A stretch of 64,000 nt of DNA from Hymenobacter sediminicola (GCF_014250515.1 NZ_CP060202.1:2291001-2355000); one strand, 5' to 3'. Shown: positions 42,122 to 51,092, counted from the first letter of the stretch. The notes: generated by a model from the letters alone, not told the origin. Numbers and translations are program-made.

Positions 42122-42139
42122 GGCTCCTAACCCTGCGAA

Positions 42140-42799
42140 ATGCCCAGCTTCACCGAAGAGAATTATCTGAAAGCCGTCTATAAGCTTGCCGAGGCTGCTC
42201 CTGGCTCGGAGGTTAGTACCAACAGCATTGCCGAAGTGCTGCAGACACGCCCGGCATCGGTAACAGATATGCTGCGCCGCCTCAGCGAAAAAGGGCTGCT
42301 ACACTACCAGCGCTACCGCGGTGTTTCGCTCACGCCCGAAGGCCGGCAACTGGCCCTGCTTACCATCCGCAAGCACCGGCTGTGGGAAGTGTTTCTGGTG
42401 CAGAAGCTGGGATTCAATTGGGACGAGGTGCACGACGTAGCCGAGCAGATGGAACATATAGACTCTCCGCTGCTGGTTCGGCGCCTAGACGAGTTCCTGG
42501 GTTTCCCGCGCCTCGACCCGCATGGCGACCCAATTCCTACCGAGGATGGTGCCATGCTTCGCCCCCGCCACCGACTGGTCGCCGACCTGAATCCTGGCGA
42601 ACAGGGCCCGGTTGTGGCCGTCAAAAACACGTCCGTTACCTTTCTGCAGTACTTGGATAAGGCTGGCCTGAAGCTTGGTTCACACATTGAAGTAGTAGAT
42701 AAGATTGAATTTGATAACTCGCTTGAAATCAGAATAAACAAAAACACTACTATAATGCTTTCGGCAGAAGCAAGTCGTAATCTTTTCGTAGCCGGCTAG
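42140..42799 (+). CDS. DtxR/MntR-type metal-dependent transcriptional regulator
   Basis: A 219-residue regulator that senses Fe2+ or Mn2+ and represses metal-uptake genes. The N-terminal winged helix (SFTEENYLKAVYKLAE, then VLQTRPASVTDMLRRLSEKGLL as recognition helix area) and the dimerisation domain with metal ligands (ALLTIRKHRLWEVFLVQKLG, WDEVHDVAEQMEH) are typical. The C-terminal part (from about residue 150) is an FeoA/SH3-like domain. Length and domain order fit IdeR/DtxR; Mn or Fe specificity cannot be decided. No metal transporter gene is adjacent. Confidence 0.93.
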   Translation: MPSFTEENYLKAVYKLAEAAPGSEVSTNSIAEVLQTRPASVTDMLRRLSEKGLLHYQRYRGVSLTPEGRQLALLTIRKHRLWEVFLVQKLGFNWDEVHDVAEQMEHIDSPLLVRRLDEFLGFPRLDPHGDPIPTEDGAMLRPRHRLVADLNPGEQGPVVAVKNTSVTFLQYLDKAGLKLGSHIEVVDKIEFDNSLEIRINKNTTIMLSAEASRNLFVAG

Positions 42800-42871
42800 C
42801 TATAACACGCCTGTAGTTTGCCTATTCTGTCAGGGTTGGTGCGGAAGAACAGTCTGCGAAGCAGGGTTCCG

Positions 42872-42879
42872 TACCTTTG
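42872..42879 (+). promoter_or_regulatory. -7 promoter box for mnmE
   Basis: TACCTTTG, a perfect TAnnTTTG. Transcription would start near 42884, after the GTG at 42879, so translation must begin further down (GTG at 42903). Confidence 0.5.
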
Positions 42880-42902
42880 TGCTTCAACTCTGCTTCCTGC
42901 CT

Positions 42903-44294
42903 GTGGCCCTCGCATTTCCGCCCGCACTGTCCGATACCATCATTGCGCTGTCTACGCCACCCGGCGCGGGCGCTATTGCCGTACTGCGCCTTTCCGGACC
43001 CGAAGCCATTTCTCTTACAGATGCCGCGTTTACCGGCAAACGACTGCGCGACCAAGCTGGTCACACGCTGCACTATGGCACCATCCGCGACGGTGACCGG
43101 ATTCTGGATGAGGTGGTGGTGTCTTTGTTTCGGGGGCCGCATTCCTACACCCGCGAGGATGTAGTAGAAATCAGCTGCCACGGCTCCGACTATATCGTGC
43201 AGGAGTTGCTGCTGCTTTTCACGCGGCGTGGTGCACGGCTGGCAGAAGCCGGCGAATTTACCAAGCGGGCCTTCCTGCATGGCGCCTTCGATTTGGCCCA
43301 AGCTGAGGCCGTAGCCGACCTGATTGCCGCTGACTCGCAGCTTTCCCACCAAGTGGCCATGCAACAGATGCGAGGCGGCTTCTCGCGCGAGTTGAAGGAT
43401 CTGCGGGGACGACTCGTACAGTTCGCGGCGCTGCTGGAACTGGAGCTGGACTTCGGGGAAGAGGATGTAGAGTTTGCTGACCGCACTGGCTTGGTCGTGT
43501 TGCTGCAGGAAGTGCAGGCGCTAGTGCGCCGCTTGCTCCGCTCGTTTGAGCTGGGTAACGTCATCAAAAACGGGGTGACTACCGTTATTGCCGGCCGCCC
43601 AAACGCGGGCAAAAGTACGCTGCTTAACGCCTTGCTCAACGAGGACCGCGCCATCGTATCTGCCATTGCCGGTACCACCCGCGACTTGATAGAAGATGAA
43701 GTCAGCCTGGACGGAATCCGCTTCCGGTTCGTGGACACAGCCGGCCTACGCGACACCACCGATGTAGTAGAATCCATCGGGGTAGAACGCACGATGAAGC
43801 GTGTACAGCAGGCAGCTTTGGTTGTCTATCTGTTTGATATTACGATTACTACCCCTACTCTTCTTGAAGAAGAAATTCAAGCACTGAAACTTCCGCCCCA
43901 AGTTCCGGTGCTGGCCGTTGGCAATAAGATGGATACTGCCTCTGATCAGGAAATTGACGCGTTCCGGGAACGGCCCGATACGGTTCTGATTGCCGCCAGC
44001 CGCGGTGATGGCCTCGATGAGCTACAGGAAGCATTGCTGCAGCGGGTACGCGGTGAAGGGCTCGACCGGCTTGGCAGCAGCACTGTTGTCACTAATCTGC
44101 GCCACGCTCGCAGCCTGGAAGCAGCTTCACTCTCCCTCAATGCCGTGCTGACGGGGCTGGCCACCGGGGCCGGTACCGAACTGCTGGCCGCTGACCTGCG
44201 CCATGCGCTGGGCGCGCTGGGTGAGATAACCGGAGAAATTTCCTCCGATGATTTGCTTACCAGCATCTTCACGCAATTCTGCATCGGCAAATAA
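42903..44294 (+). CDS. mnmE: tRNA modification GTPase MnmE
   Basis: With MnmG it modifies the wobble uridine of certain tRNAs (cmnm5U family). The 463-residue protein has the N-terminal folate-binding domain (DTIIALSTPPGAGAIAVLRLSG), the helical domain, the inserted G domain with GRPNAGKSTLLNALL (P-loop), DTAGLRDTTD (G3) and GNKMD (G4), and the C-terminal FCIGK motif whose Cys is conserved. The preferred start is GTG at 42903, because the promoter box excludes the upstream GTG at 42879. Most family members start a few residues before the DTIIAL segment, in agreement. Confidence 0.95.
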   Translation: MALAFPPALSDTIIALSTPPGAGAIAVLRLSGPEAISLTDAAFTGKRLRDQAGHTLHYGTIRDGDRILDEVVVSLFRGPHSYTREDVVEISCHGSDYIVQELLLLFTRRGARLAEAGEFTKRAFLHGAFDLAQAEAVADLIAADSQLSHQVAMQQMRGGFSRELKDLRGRLVQFAALLELELDFGEEDVEFADRTGLVVLLQEVQALVRRLLRSFELGNVIKNGVTTVIAGRPNAGKSTLLNALLNEDRAIVSAIAGTTRDLIEDEVSLDGIRFRFVDTAGLRDTTDVVESIGVERTMKRVQQAALVVYLFDITITTPTLLEEEIQALKLPPQVPVLAVGNKMDTASDQEIDAFRERPDTVLIAASRGDGLDELQEALLQRVRGEGLDRLGSSTVVTNLRHARSLEAASLSLNAVLTGLATGAGTELLAADLRHALGALGEITGEISSDDLLTSIFTQFCIGK

Positions 44295-44526
44295 GTTCTG
44301 TTGCAGCCTCTGAAGGCGAATTTTCGCTGACCTGAGAATTAATTGCGCATTAAATCGTGTTCTGAGTGCCGCGTATTTTGCCGTACTGCTTTTCTTTGTA
44401 GCTACATTCTTTCTCAAACAACCCAAGGGGGCGGTTTGTAGTAGCAGTACACAAACCAGCCACAGGCTTTCCGGCTTGCCGGTTATTCTTTAGCTTCGCC
44501 TCCGAACCACCCTCTAATTCTCTCAT

Positions 44527-45816
44527 ATGGCAGAGTCTGCTGAATTGATCCTCGACGGGAAGTCCTACTCCCTGCCCGTCATTGAAGGTACTGAACACGA
44601 AAAGGCATTCGACATCGGCAAACTGCGCGACCAGACGGGTTACGTAACGCTCGATTCGGGCTACAAAAACACCGGCGCTACCAAAAGCGCCATCACCTTC
44701 CTGGACGGCGAAGAAGGCATTCTGCGGTATCGGGGCTATCCTATTGAGCAGCTGGCCGAAAAATCCAGCTTTCTGGAGGTTGCTTACCTGCTGATTTATG
44801 GCGCGCTGCCCACCCAGGCAGAACTCGAAAACTTCAGCCATCAGATTACCAAGCACACGTTGGTGCACGAGGATGTACGCAAGATTTTCGACGGATTTCC
44901 GTCGGCGGCGCACCCTATGGCCATCCTGAGCAGCCTTATCTGTTCGCTCACAGCTTTCTACCCCGAAAGCGTGTCGCCGGACCTGAGCAAAGAGGAAATT
45001 GACCTGAATGTTATTCGCCTGATGGCCAAGATGCCGACCATTGCGGCTTGGACGTATAAGAATAACATGGGGCACCCGCTGAACTATCCGCGCAATGACC
45101 TCGACTTCTGCTCTAACTTCCTCTACATGATGTTCAGCTTCCCCACGGAGAAGTACAACATTGACTCCCGGATTGTTAGCGCACTGAACAAGCTCCTCAT
45201 TCTGCACGCTGACCACGAGCAAAACTGCTCTACTTCTACTGTGCGTCTCGTTGGTTCAGCCAATGCTTCGCTCTACGGTTCCGTGTCGGCAGGTATCAAT
45301 GCGCTGTGGGGTCCGTTGCACGGTGGTGCCAACCAGGAAGTGCTGGAAATGCTGCAGGCTATTCAGCAGGATGGCGGCGACACCAGCAAGTTCATTGCCA
45401 AAGCCAAAGACAAAAACGACTCGTTCCGCCTCATGGGCTTCGGTCACCGTGTCTACAAGAACTTCGATCCGCGCGCTAAAATCATCAAAAAAGCAGCCGA
45501 CGATGTACTGGCAGCCCTAGGCATTGATGACCCGCTGCTGAAAATTGCACAGGAACTGGAGCAAGCAGCCCTCACGGATCAATATTTCATTGAGCGCAAG
45601 CTGTACCCCAACGTTGACTTCTACTCCGGCATCATCTACCGCGCTATCGGCATCCCAACAGAGATGTTCACGGTGATGTTTGCCTTGGGCCGCCTACCCG
45701 GTTGGATTGCTCAGTGGAAAGAAATGCGCGAGAACAAAGAGCCGATTGGCCGTCCGCGCCAGATCTACACCGGCGAACTGGAGCGTGACTACGTCAGCAT
45801 CGAAAACCGCAACTAG
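44527..45816 (+). CDS. gltA: Citrate synthase
   Basis: Condenses acetyl-CoA and oxaloacetate in the TCA cycle. The 429-residue protein is of the large type II form: N-terminal beta domain (residues 1-50), YRGYPIEQLAEKSSFLEVAYLLIYG, the catalytic His in HADHEQNCSTSTVRLVGSA (around 240), the second His and Gly-rich GPLHGGANQEVLEML (about 262-276), GFGHRVYKNFDPRA and the catalytic Asp region PNVDFYSGIIY. Ends with the typical arginine-containing RPRQIYTG. A bidirectional terminator follows. No other TCA-cycle genes are adjacent. Confidence 0.97.
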   Translation: MAESAELILDGKSYSLPVIEGTEHEKAFDIGKLRDQTGYVTLDSGYKNTGATKSAITFLDGEEGILRYRGYPIEQLAEKSSFLEVAYLLIYGALPTQAELENFSHQITKHTLVHEDVRKIFDGFPSAAHPMAILSSLICSLTAFYPESVSPDLSKEEIDLNVIRLMAKMPTIAAWTYKNNMGHPLNYPRNDLDFCSNFLYMMFSFPTEKYNIDSRIVSALNKLLILHADHEQNCSTSTVRLVGSANASLYGSVSAGINALWGPLHGGANQEVLEMLQAIQQDGGDTSKFIAKAKDKNDSFRLMGFGHRVYKNFDPRAKIIKKAADDVLAALGIDDPLLKIAQELEQAALTDQYFIERKLYPNVDFYSGIIYRAIGIPTEMFTVMFALGRLPGWIAQWKEMRENKEPIGRPRQIYTGELERDYVSIENRN

Positions 45817-45833
45817 TACCCGGCTATGCCGCC

Positions 45834-45877
45834 AAACAGAAAGGCCCGTTCTCACCTGAGAGCGGGCCTTTCTGTTT
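45834..45877. terminator. Bidirectional terminator after gltA
   Basis: 21-nt arms (AAACAGAAAGGCCCGTTCTCA at the left is 21 nt long and pairs with one G-U exception) around a 2-nt centre, between convergent genes. Confidence 0.85.
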
Positions 45878-45896
45878 AAGGTACTACTACCCTTGA

Positions 45897-46256
45897 TTAT
45901 CGGTTGCTAAACGCCATTAGGTCTGCTTTAGCCTGTGTGTAAGCCACCATTTGGCGCGGCCAGAGAATCGTAGCCAAATCCCACTCGTAACGAGTCTGTA
46001 CCTCAGCCAGCTCCTTATCGAGGGCAGTTGGGTCATTGGCAAAACGCGTTTGGGCAGCCTGCACCTCAGCTAGAAGCCGCATATTCAGCTGGCGGACTTT
46101 CACATACTGACCTTCATTGAGGGGCGTTTTCTGTGCCATCTGGCGCGTCAGCTGAGTGGCACGCGTTGTCAGCTTATTCTGGTCGCCGGGACCGGCGAGT
46201 ACTAGGTTGCTGGCAAGTACCAGTAGGAAGATGAGAGAAGCGGAAATGTGTTTCAT
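45897..46256 (-). CDS. Small secreted helical protein, family member 2
   Basis: A 119-residue exported protein (signal MKHISASLIFLLVLASNLVLA, cleavage near 22). The mature part has the same layout as members 1 and 3: a first helix LTRQMAQKTPLNEGQYVKVRQ (about 37-57), a second helix LLAEVQAAQTRFANDP and a third YEWDLATILWPRQMVAYTQ. The pattern N-E-G-Q-Y and I-L-x-P-x-Q-M is shared. It lies close to member 3 on the same strand, which suggests local duplication, but a terminator stands between them. Probably periplasmic; function unknown, Spy/CpxP-like by pattern only. Confidence 0.78.
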   Translation of the reverse strand: MKHISASLIFLLVLASNLVLAGPGDQNKLTTRATQLTRQMAQKTPLNEGQYVKVRQLNMRLLAEVQAAQTRFANDPTALDKELAEVQTRYEWDLATILWPRQMVAYTQAKADLMAFSNR

Positions 46257-46444
46257 GACGTGGGAGTTTTTAGTGGGTAGATAGTTGCAGTTTCCGTCGA
46301 TGGTTCCGTTTTCAGGGTTGCCAACTTTCTATTGTTTCTATTATGAATATACTATATTATTAAATAATGTCAACATATTTTATGAAAATATTTACACTAA
46401 GCTGATTTTCTGTCATTCGTCATAATTCCAATCGTGGTGTATCT

Positions 46445-46499
46445 CACACAAGCCCATAAAAAAGCCTGCTTCGAGCAGGCTTTTTTATGGGCTTGTGTG
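46445..46499. terminator. 26-bp perfect inverted repeat, terminator of family member 3
   Basis: Arms 46445-46470 and 46474-46499 (core AAAAAAGCCTGCT) are exact complements around a 3-nt loop. It lies 12 bp after the stop of the minus-strand gene at 46511 and contains an inner T-run at the end of the shorter stem. Confidence 0.85.
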
Positions 46500-46510
46500 T
46501 CGGTAGCGTC

Positions 46511-46876
46511 TTAACGGGAGGTGCTCAGCGCCGTCATGGTGTTGCGCGACTTCTGGAACATAGCCAACTGCGCGGGGCGCATGATGGAAGTCAGCTCCAT
46601 TTCGTAGCGAACCTGGGCAACTGCCAGCCGCTCGTCGAGGATAGCGAGGTCGGCGGCGAAGCGCGTTTTAAGGTCTTCCATTTCGGAGAACATCCGAATG
46701 TTCAGTTGCTTCACTTTCAAATACTGACCTTCATCTAGGCGGGCTTTCTCAGCCTGTATGCGGGTAAGCGCGGTAGCCCGGGCCTGAGCTGTGGCGGAGG
46801 CATCACCACCAGACTTGGCATGTGCGGCAGAAACCAGGGCAATTGCCAGACCAGCGAGGAGAAGAACTTTCTTCAT
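46511..46876 (-). CDS. Small secreted helical protein, family member 3
   Basis: A 121-residue exported protein (signal MKKVLLLAGLAIALVSAAHA). Mature helices: ALTRIQAEKARLDEGQYLKV (about 34-53), MFSEMEDLKTRFAADLAIL and YEMELTSIMRPAQLAMFQK. It shares with members 1 and 2 the order of an N-E/D-E-G-Q-Y helix, a middle helix and an I-[LM]-x-P-x-Q-[LM] helix. The ATG at 46874-46876 begins the signal peptide; the frame is open 38 codons upstream, where the leader lies. It has the best promoter in the window (TTG-N19-TATATTTG). Function unknown. Confidence 0.8.
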   Translation of the reverse strand: MKKVLLLAGLAIALVSAAHAKSGGDASATAQARATALTRIQAEKARLDEGQYLKVKQLNIRMFSEMEDLKTRFAADLAILDERLAVAQVRYEMELTSIMRPAQLAMFQKSRNTMTALSTSR

Positions 46877-46975
46877 AATGGGAAAGAGTGGAAGTGAGAA
46901 AAACAAAGAGTCAATGTGATACCAACAGGAGGGAAGCGTATCGGGAGTAGAGCTTCGGAATCCGTATTGGATATT

Positions 46976-47005
46976 CAAATATAGAAACATAATTTAACTT
47001 AACAA
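46976..47005 (-). promoter_or_regulatory. Promoter of family member 3
   Basis: Minus strand TTG (47003-47005), 19 nt, TATATTTG (46976-46983): an exact Bacteroidota consensus. The predicted leader is about 95 nt. Confidence 0.65.
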
Positions 47006-47104
47006 ATATTTTTTATAATTTTTCTAATTAAACAGTTTTCCCTGCATCACCATATTTTCTGATAATCAGTCAGTTAATGTTACATCAAAAAGAAATACTG
47101 CAAA

Positions 47105-47136
47105 CAAAAAAAACCCGGCAACACGTGTTGCCGGGC
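47105..47136 (-). terminator. Terminator after the OmpA/PD40 gene
   Basis: CCCGGCAACACGTGTTGCCGGG, two 11-nt perfect arms (47114-47135), is followed by a run of T on the minus strand. Confidence 0.88.
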
Positions 47137-47169
47137 CTACTTTAGCCTCGCTCCTCCCCTCTCAGCCTC

Positions 47170-49113
47170 CTATAGTATTCGTAGCTCTATGCGGCGGTTT
47201 TGCTGCCGATGCACATCAGAATCATTCGGCACGAGCGGCTTATTTTCTCCGTATCCTTTGAAGCGCAGGCGAGTGGCCGGCACCTTCTGGCTAACTAGGT
47301 ATGTATACACAGACTTCGCCCGATTCTGCGACAGAGCTAGGTTGTCGTCGTCAGAGCCCACGTCGTCGGTATGGCCGCTGATTTCTACCTGTACGTCGGG
47401 GTACTGCTTCATAAAATCCACCAGCCGGTTCAACTCTGTGCGGGATTTGGGTTTTAAGTCGTATTGCTTCGTGTCAAAAAACAGATTGTTCAGCACAATG
47501 CTGCGCCCAGCCCGCACTGGCTCCAGATAGATATCGAGCGTCAGCGGATCAAAGCTTCGTTTGTCGCTGTAGTCGAAGCTTAAGCTCTTCATCAGGTATT
47601 TGTCGGCGGCGGCATACATAGCGTATTGACGGCCCTCATTCAGCACCACTGTATAGTCACCATCTTCCGAGTCCGATGTTACAAACTGTGTCAGTTCGTC
47701 GGTATTCAGGTCGTAGAGCTGCACGTCCGCCTGGATAGGCTTTTTGGTAATAGCGTCGTACACGCGGCCCTGCGTGTAGGTGCTGGTTTCGCGGGAACGG
47801 ACCTGTTGCGGCACCTCAAACGCAAACAGTTCTACCGGTCTGTCGCGCTCCTGCTTCACGCCGGGCTCAGCGGCACGGGAGCGGGAACAGAAGCCCCGGC
47901 GGTTATCGGAGGAGATGAAGAGCGAGGCTTCATTCTCGTGTGTATTAAGGGGATATCCTAGATTCTGGGGCTCGGTCCAGGCGGTAGCGCTTTGCATTTC
48001 GCACCGGTACACATCCAGGCCGCCCATCCCTACCAGCCCGTCCGTGACGTAGTACAGTGTGGTGCCGCTGGCATGGATAAAGGGCGCCATGTCTTTGCCA
48101 GGGGTGTTGACCGGCTTGCCAAGGTTGCGGGCCGGAGTCCAGTTGCCCTTGCTATCTAGGGTGGTCATGTAAATGTCTTCCTGGCCCTGCCCACCCCGGC
48201 GTGTAGAAGTGAAGTACAGCGTGCGTCCATCCGCCGAAAGCGTGGGCTGCGAGTCCCACTCTACGGAGTTGACGGTGCGGCCCAGGTTCTGCGGCTTGCT
48301 CCAGTTGTTGCCAGTACGGCGCGAGATATATAGGTCGCAGTTGCCGACTGAGTTTGGCCGGTCGCAGGAGGCAAATACCAGCGTTTTGCCGTCGCCGGAG
48401 ATGGTGCCGGCGCCTTCGTTGTAGGGTGTGTTGATGAAGGGTGAAATGGAAGCTGGGTCGCCTACAGTCCCGTCCTTATTCATCTTGGACACAAACAGGT
48501 CTTCACCGCTTTCGGATGTTGGCCGGCCGGTAAACAGCAGAAACCGGTTGTCGGCGGTGAGGGCCGGGAAGTACTGAAACCGAAAGGTATTGAGCGGAGC
48601 GGCCAGCCGCTCCGGTTGCACTCCAATTGGCGCGGCCATGGCCTTGAGGGCAAATTCGCAATTGAGCAGTTGCCGCTGCGCCCGCGGAGCAAATCGTTGG
48701 GCTTTGGGGCCTCCTGACTTCAGCAGCCGCTTGTAGCTCTCAGAAGCCGTTTGGTATTCCCCGAAACTCATGGCCAGTTCGCCCAGCGTGTAGTAGTCGG
48801 TAGCCCGGTTTGGGTCGGCGGGCAGCTTGGCAAGGCCGTCCCGATAGGCTTCAAATGCCGCCCGGTTTTCACCCATTGCTTTCAGCAGAGAACCACGTAG
48901 CACGTGTGGCTCGCCCAATGAAGGAAACTTCTGGTTCAGCACCGTCAGCGTTTCGATGGCCTTATCGAAATTACGCTCCTTTGCTTGCGTTTGCGCTTTC
49001 TCCCATAAGCTGCGGGCTTTAGTATTGGCCGTGGCTAACGTGGTTTGAGCAGTTCCATCCAGGGACAGCAACACACAGGCCAACAGCGGTACGGCAGACA
49101 GTAATAGGCGCAT
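47170..49113 (-). CDS. OmpA-family protein with TPR and PD40 repeats
   Basis: A 647-residue outer-membrane-associated protein. Signal peptide (1-22), TPR region (about 30-150, with YYTLGELAMSFGEYQTASESY), WD40-like PD40 beta-propeller repeats (about 185-420; the repeated motifs GDGKTLVFASCD, ADGRTLYFTSTRRGG and similar), a carboxypeptidase-regulatory-like beta domain (YTQGRVYDAITKKPIQADV, about 452-470), and the C-terminal OmpA peptidoglycan-binding domain (VEISGHTDDVGSDDDNLALS, then QNRRIELRIL). This architecture is common in Bacteroidota and anchors the outer membrane to peptidoglycan. It starts 11 bp after queE, probably in one transcript. Confidence 0.93.
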   Translation of the reverse strand: MRLLLSAVPLLACVLLSLDGTAQTTLATANTKARSLWEKAQTQAKERNFDKAIETLTVLNQKFPSLGEPHVLRGSLLKAMGENRAAFEAYRDGLAKLPADPNRATDYYTLGELAMSFGEYQTASESYKRLLKSGGPKAQRFAPRAQRQLLNCEFALKAMAAPIGVQPERLAAPLNTFRFQYFPALTADNRFLLFTGRPTSESGEDLFVSKMNKDGTVGDPASISPFINTPYNEGAGTISGDGKTLVFASCDRPNSVGNCDLYISRRTGNNWSKPQNLGRTVNSVEWDSQPTLSADGRTLYFTSTRRGGQGQEDIYMTTLDSKGNWTPARNLGKPVNTPGKDMAPFIHASGTTLYYVTDGLVGMGGLDVYRCEMQSATAWTEPQNLGYPLNTHENEASLFISSDNRRGFCSRSRAAEPGVKQERDRPVELFAFEVPQQVRSRETSTYTQGRVYDAITKKPIQADVQLYDLNTDELTQFVTSDSEDGDYTVVLNEGRQYAMYAAADKYLMKSLSFDYSDKRSFDPLTLDIYLEPVRAGRSIVLNNLFFDTKQYDLKPKSRTELNRLVDFMKQYPDVQVEISGHTDDVGSDDDNLALSQNRAKSVYTYLVSQKVPATRLRFKGYGENKPLVPNDSDVHRQQNRRIELRIL

Positions 49114-49124
49114 AGAGCGAAATC

Positions 49125-49778
49125 CTACGGAATATCAAGGAATTTATGAGTCTGTAACGACACCTGCCAGCGCGGATTGTCTTTCACATACTCAACAATC
49201 AGCGGCATCATCTGCGGAGACTTGCTCCATTCGGGCTGCAGATACAGCCGGCAACCGGGTCCTACCTGCGCCGCGTGCTCCTCGGCCCAGGCAAAATCCG
49301 ACTTATTGAAGACGATGATCTTCAGCTCGTGCGCCTGCCGCAATGTCTCGGGCAAGGGAGCCTTGAATTTCTTCGGCGACACGCAGATCCAATCCCACTC
49401 GCCGCTGAGCGGATACGCCCCGGAGGTTTCAATCCAGTTCTGACAGCCGGCCGCGTGCAAAGCCTGCGTGAGGGGCCCCAGATTGTACATGAGTGGTTCG
49501 CCACCGGTGATGACGACGTTGCGGCCAGCATGGGCCGTAGCAGCTGCCACAATATTGGGAATGGCTACGCGCGGATGCTTATCGGCATCCCAGGACTCTT
49601 TCACGTCGCACCATACGCAACCTACGTCGCAGCCGCCCAGGCGGACGAAGTAGGCAGCGCGGCCCGTGTTATAGCCCTCGCCCTGAATGGTGTAGAACTG
49701 CTCCATTAGGGGCAGCGCGGGAGCCGGTACCTCAGAGGAAACGGAGGCCGCCGACACAAGAGGAAGTTCGTGCAGCAA
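49125..49778 (-). CDS. queE: 7-carboxy-7-deazaguanine synthase
   Basis: Radical SAM enzyme of queuosine synthesis, converting 6-carboxy-tetrahydropterin to 7-carboxy-7-deazaguanine. The cluster motif is GGCDVGCVWCDVKESW (C-x3-C-x2-C, about 48-63), preceded by EQFYTIQGEGYNTGRAAYFVRL and followed by NVVITGGEPLMYNL. At 217 residues it is of normal size. Two starts are possible: TTG at 49778, which adds 24 low-complexity residues, or ATG at 49706 directly before EQFYTIQGEG. Family members often have a short extension, so the longer form is listed with caution. No other queuosine genes are adjacent. Confidence 0.92.
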   Translation of the reverse strand: MLHELPLVSAASVSSEVPAPALPLMEQFYTIQGEGYNTGRAAYFVRLGGCDVGCVWCDVKESWDADKHPRVAIPNIVAAATAHAGRNVVITGGEPLMYNLGPLTQALHAAGCQNWIETSGAYPLSGEWDWICVSPKKFKAPLPETLRQAHELKIIVFNKSDFAWAEEHAAQVGPGCRLYLQPEWSKSPQMMPLIVEYVKDNPRWQVSLQTHKFLDIP

Positions 49779-49917
49779 AACGGTATTAAAACAAGTAAAG
49801 CCAGGCTGGCGGCAGGCATTCTGAATTTACGTAATTCAGCTCCTTCTCCGTCGGCCCGACTTTAAAAGTAGTACAACTCCCCGAAAATCAAAAGCCCGGG
49901 GCTGTTTTTATTGGATT

Positions 49918-50829
49918 CTAGCGCGGATACACCTCGCCCTTAGCAGCGCGCAACGTGTTCAGGAGCAGCATAGCAATGGTCATGGGGCCTACCCCACCCG
50001 GTACCGGTGTGATGTAGGATGCCTTGGGCGCAACTTCAGAGAAATTTACGTCGCCTCGCAAGGCCCAACCCGATTTTTTAGCGGCATCATCAACGCGGGT
50101 AGTACCTACGTCAATTACAACGGCGCCGGGCTTCACCATGTCTGCCGTCACGAATCCGGGGCGGCCAATAGCAGCAACCAGTATGTCGGCGGTGCGAGTA
50201 ATTTCAGGCAGATTCTGAGTGCGGGAATGGCATAAAGTCACGGTGCAGTTACCGGGCTCTAAATTCTTGGCAAGCAGAATGCTAACCGGCGTACCCACAA
50301 TGTTACTACGCCCAATTACCACGCAATGCTTCCCATCGGTAGGCAGCTCGTAGCGGCGCAACAGCTCTACGATTCCCGAGGGCGTAGCAGGCAGCAGTGC
50401 GGGCAGCCCGGCTACCATCCGGCCGATGTTCATGGGGTGAAATCCATCCACGTCCTTCTCTGGGCGCACGGCCTCTATCACCTTGTTGGTGTCGATGTGG
50501 CGCGGCAGCGGGAGTTGCACAATGAATCCATCGATGCTGGCGTCTTGGTTCAGCTCCTCCACTTTAGCCAACAGTTCGGCCTCGGTGATGGTATCCTCGT
50601 AGCGTAGCAGTGTGCTCTCGAAGCCCACCCGCTCGCAGGCCAGCACTTTGTTGCGCACGTAGGTTTCGGAGCCGCCATCGTGGCCCACCAGAATGGCCGC
50701 CAGATGAGGCACCTTCTGGCCGGCAGCTTTGCGCTGAGCCACTTCGGCAGCAATTTCTTCTTTGATAGCCTCGGCGGTTTGCTTGCCGTCGATGAGGCGG
50801 TAGGTTGTGGCGTCGGGGGCAGTAGTCAT
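49918..50829 (-). CDS. folD: Bifunctional methylenetetrahydrofolate dehydrogenase/cyclohydrolase
   Basis: Interconverts 5,10-methylene-THF and 10-formyl-THF, supplying one-carbon units. The 303-residue protein shows the signatures [19 protein letters not shown] (catalytic Lys near 62), [14 protein letters not shown], the dinucleotide motif [16 protein letters not shown] (about 173-188) and [12 protein letters not shown] near the C-terminus. Length and order match FolD. A short ORF of 59 codons ends 15 bp before its ATG on the same strand and is probably co-transcribed. Confidence 0.97.
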   Translation of the reverse strand: MTTAPDATTYRLIDGKQTAEAIKEEIAAEVAQRKAAGQKVPHLAAILVGHDGGSETYVRNKVLACERVGFESTLLRYEDTITEAELLAKVEELNQDASIDGFIVQLPLPRHIDTNKVIEAVRPEKDVDGFHPMNIGRMVAGLPALLPATPSGIVELLRRYELPTDGKHCVVIGRSNIVGTPVSILLAKNLEPGNCTVTLCHSRTQNLPEITRTADILVAAIGRPGFVTADMVKPGAVVIDVGTTRVDDAAKKSGWALRGDVNFSEVAPKASYITPVPGGVGPMTIAMLLLNTLRAAKGEVYPR

Positions 50830-50844
50830 GCAGGAAACAGAAGT

Positions 50845-51024
50845 TTATGCTTGGTCGGAAGTTTTTTTGCTTTCGTGGGCAGCAATGGCGGCTGTACCGG
50901 CGGCCTGTAGGGCGGCTTCCATCGTGGGCCAGTCGTCCCTCCACCGGAACTTGCGCTCTTGCCCTTTGATGATCTTTTCCAGCTGTTCCTGGCTCGTACA
51001 GTTCTTGATGAGTTTGTCAGGCAT
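50845..51024 (-). CDS. Small ORF upstream of folD
   Basis: A 59-residue reading frame (ATG at 51022-51024, TAA at 50845-50847) read directly from the minus strand. The product starts MPDKLIKNCTSQEQLEKIIK, is basic and Trp-containing in the middle (KFRWRDDWPTMEAA) and ends in an Ala-rich helix and a polar tail. It fits the spacing of a real gene, just before folD, with codon use like its neighbours. No family is recognised. It could be a small protein translated with folD or an upstream ORF that controls it. Confidence 0.6.
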   Translation of the reverse strand: MPDKLIKNCTSQEQLEKIIKGQERKFRWRDDWPTMEAALQAAGTAAIAAHESKKTSDQA

Positions 51025-51092
51025 TTGTTTGATGAATGATCATATCACGCCGTGTCAAGAAGTGTATGAGGTGAAAAATTAGAAAGCAGCAC

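Noticed and set aside
49861..49917. Terminator after folD
   Set aside because: AGCCCCGGGCT is palindromic but leaves a 1-nt loop; no convincing stem with T-run was found.
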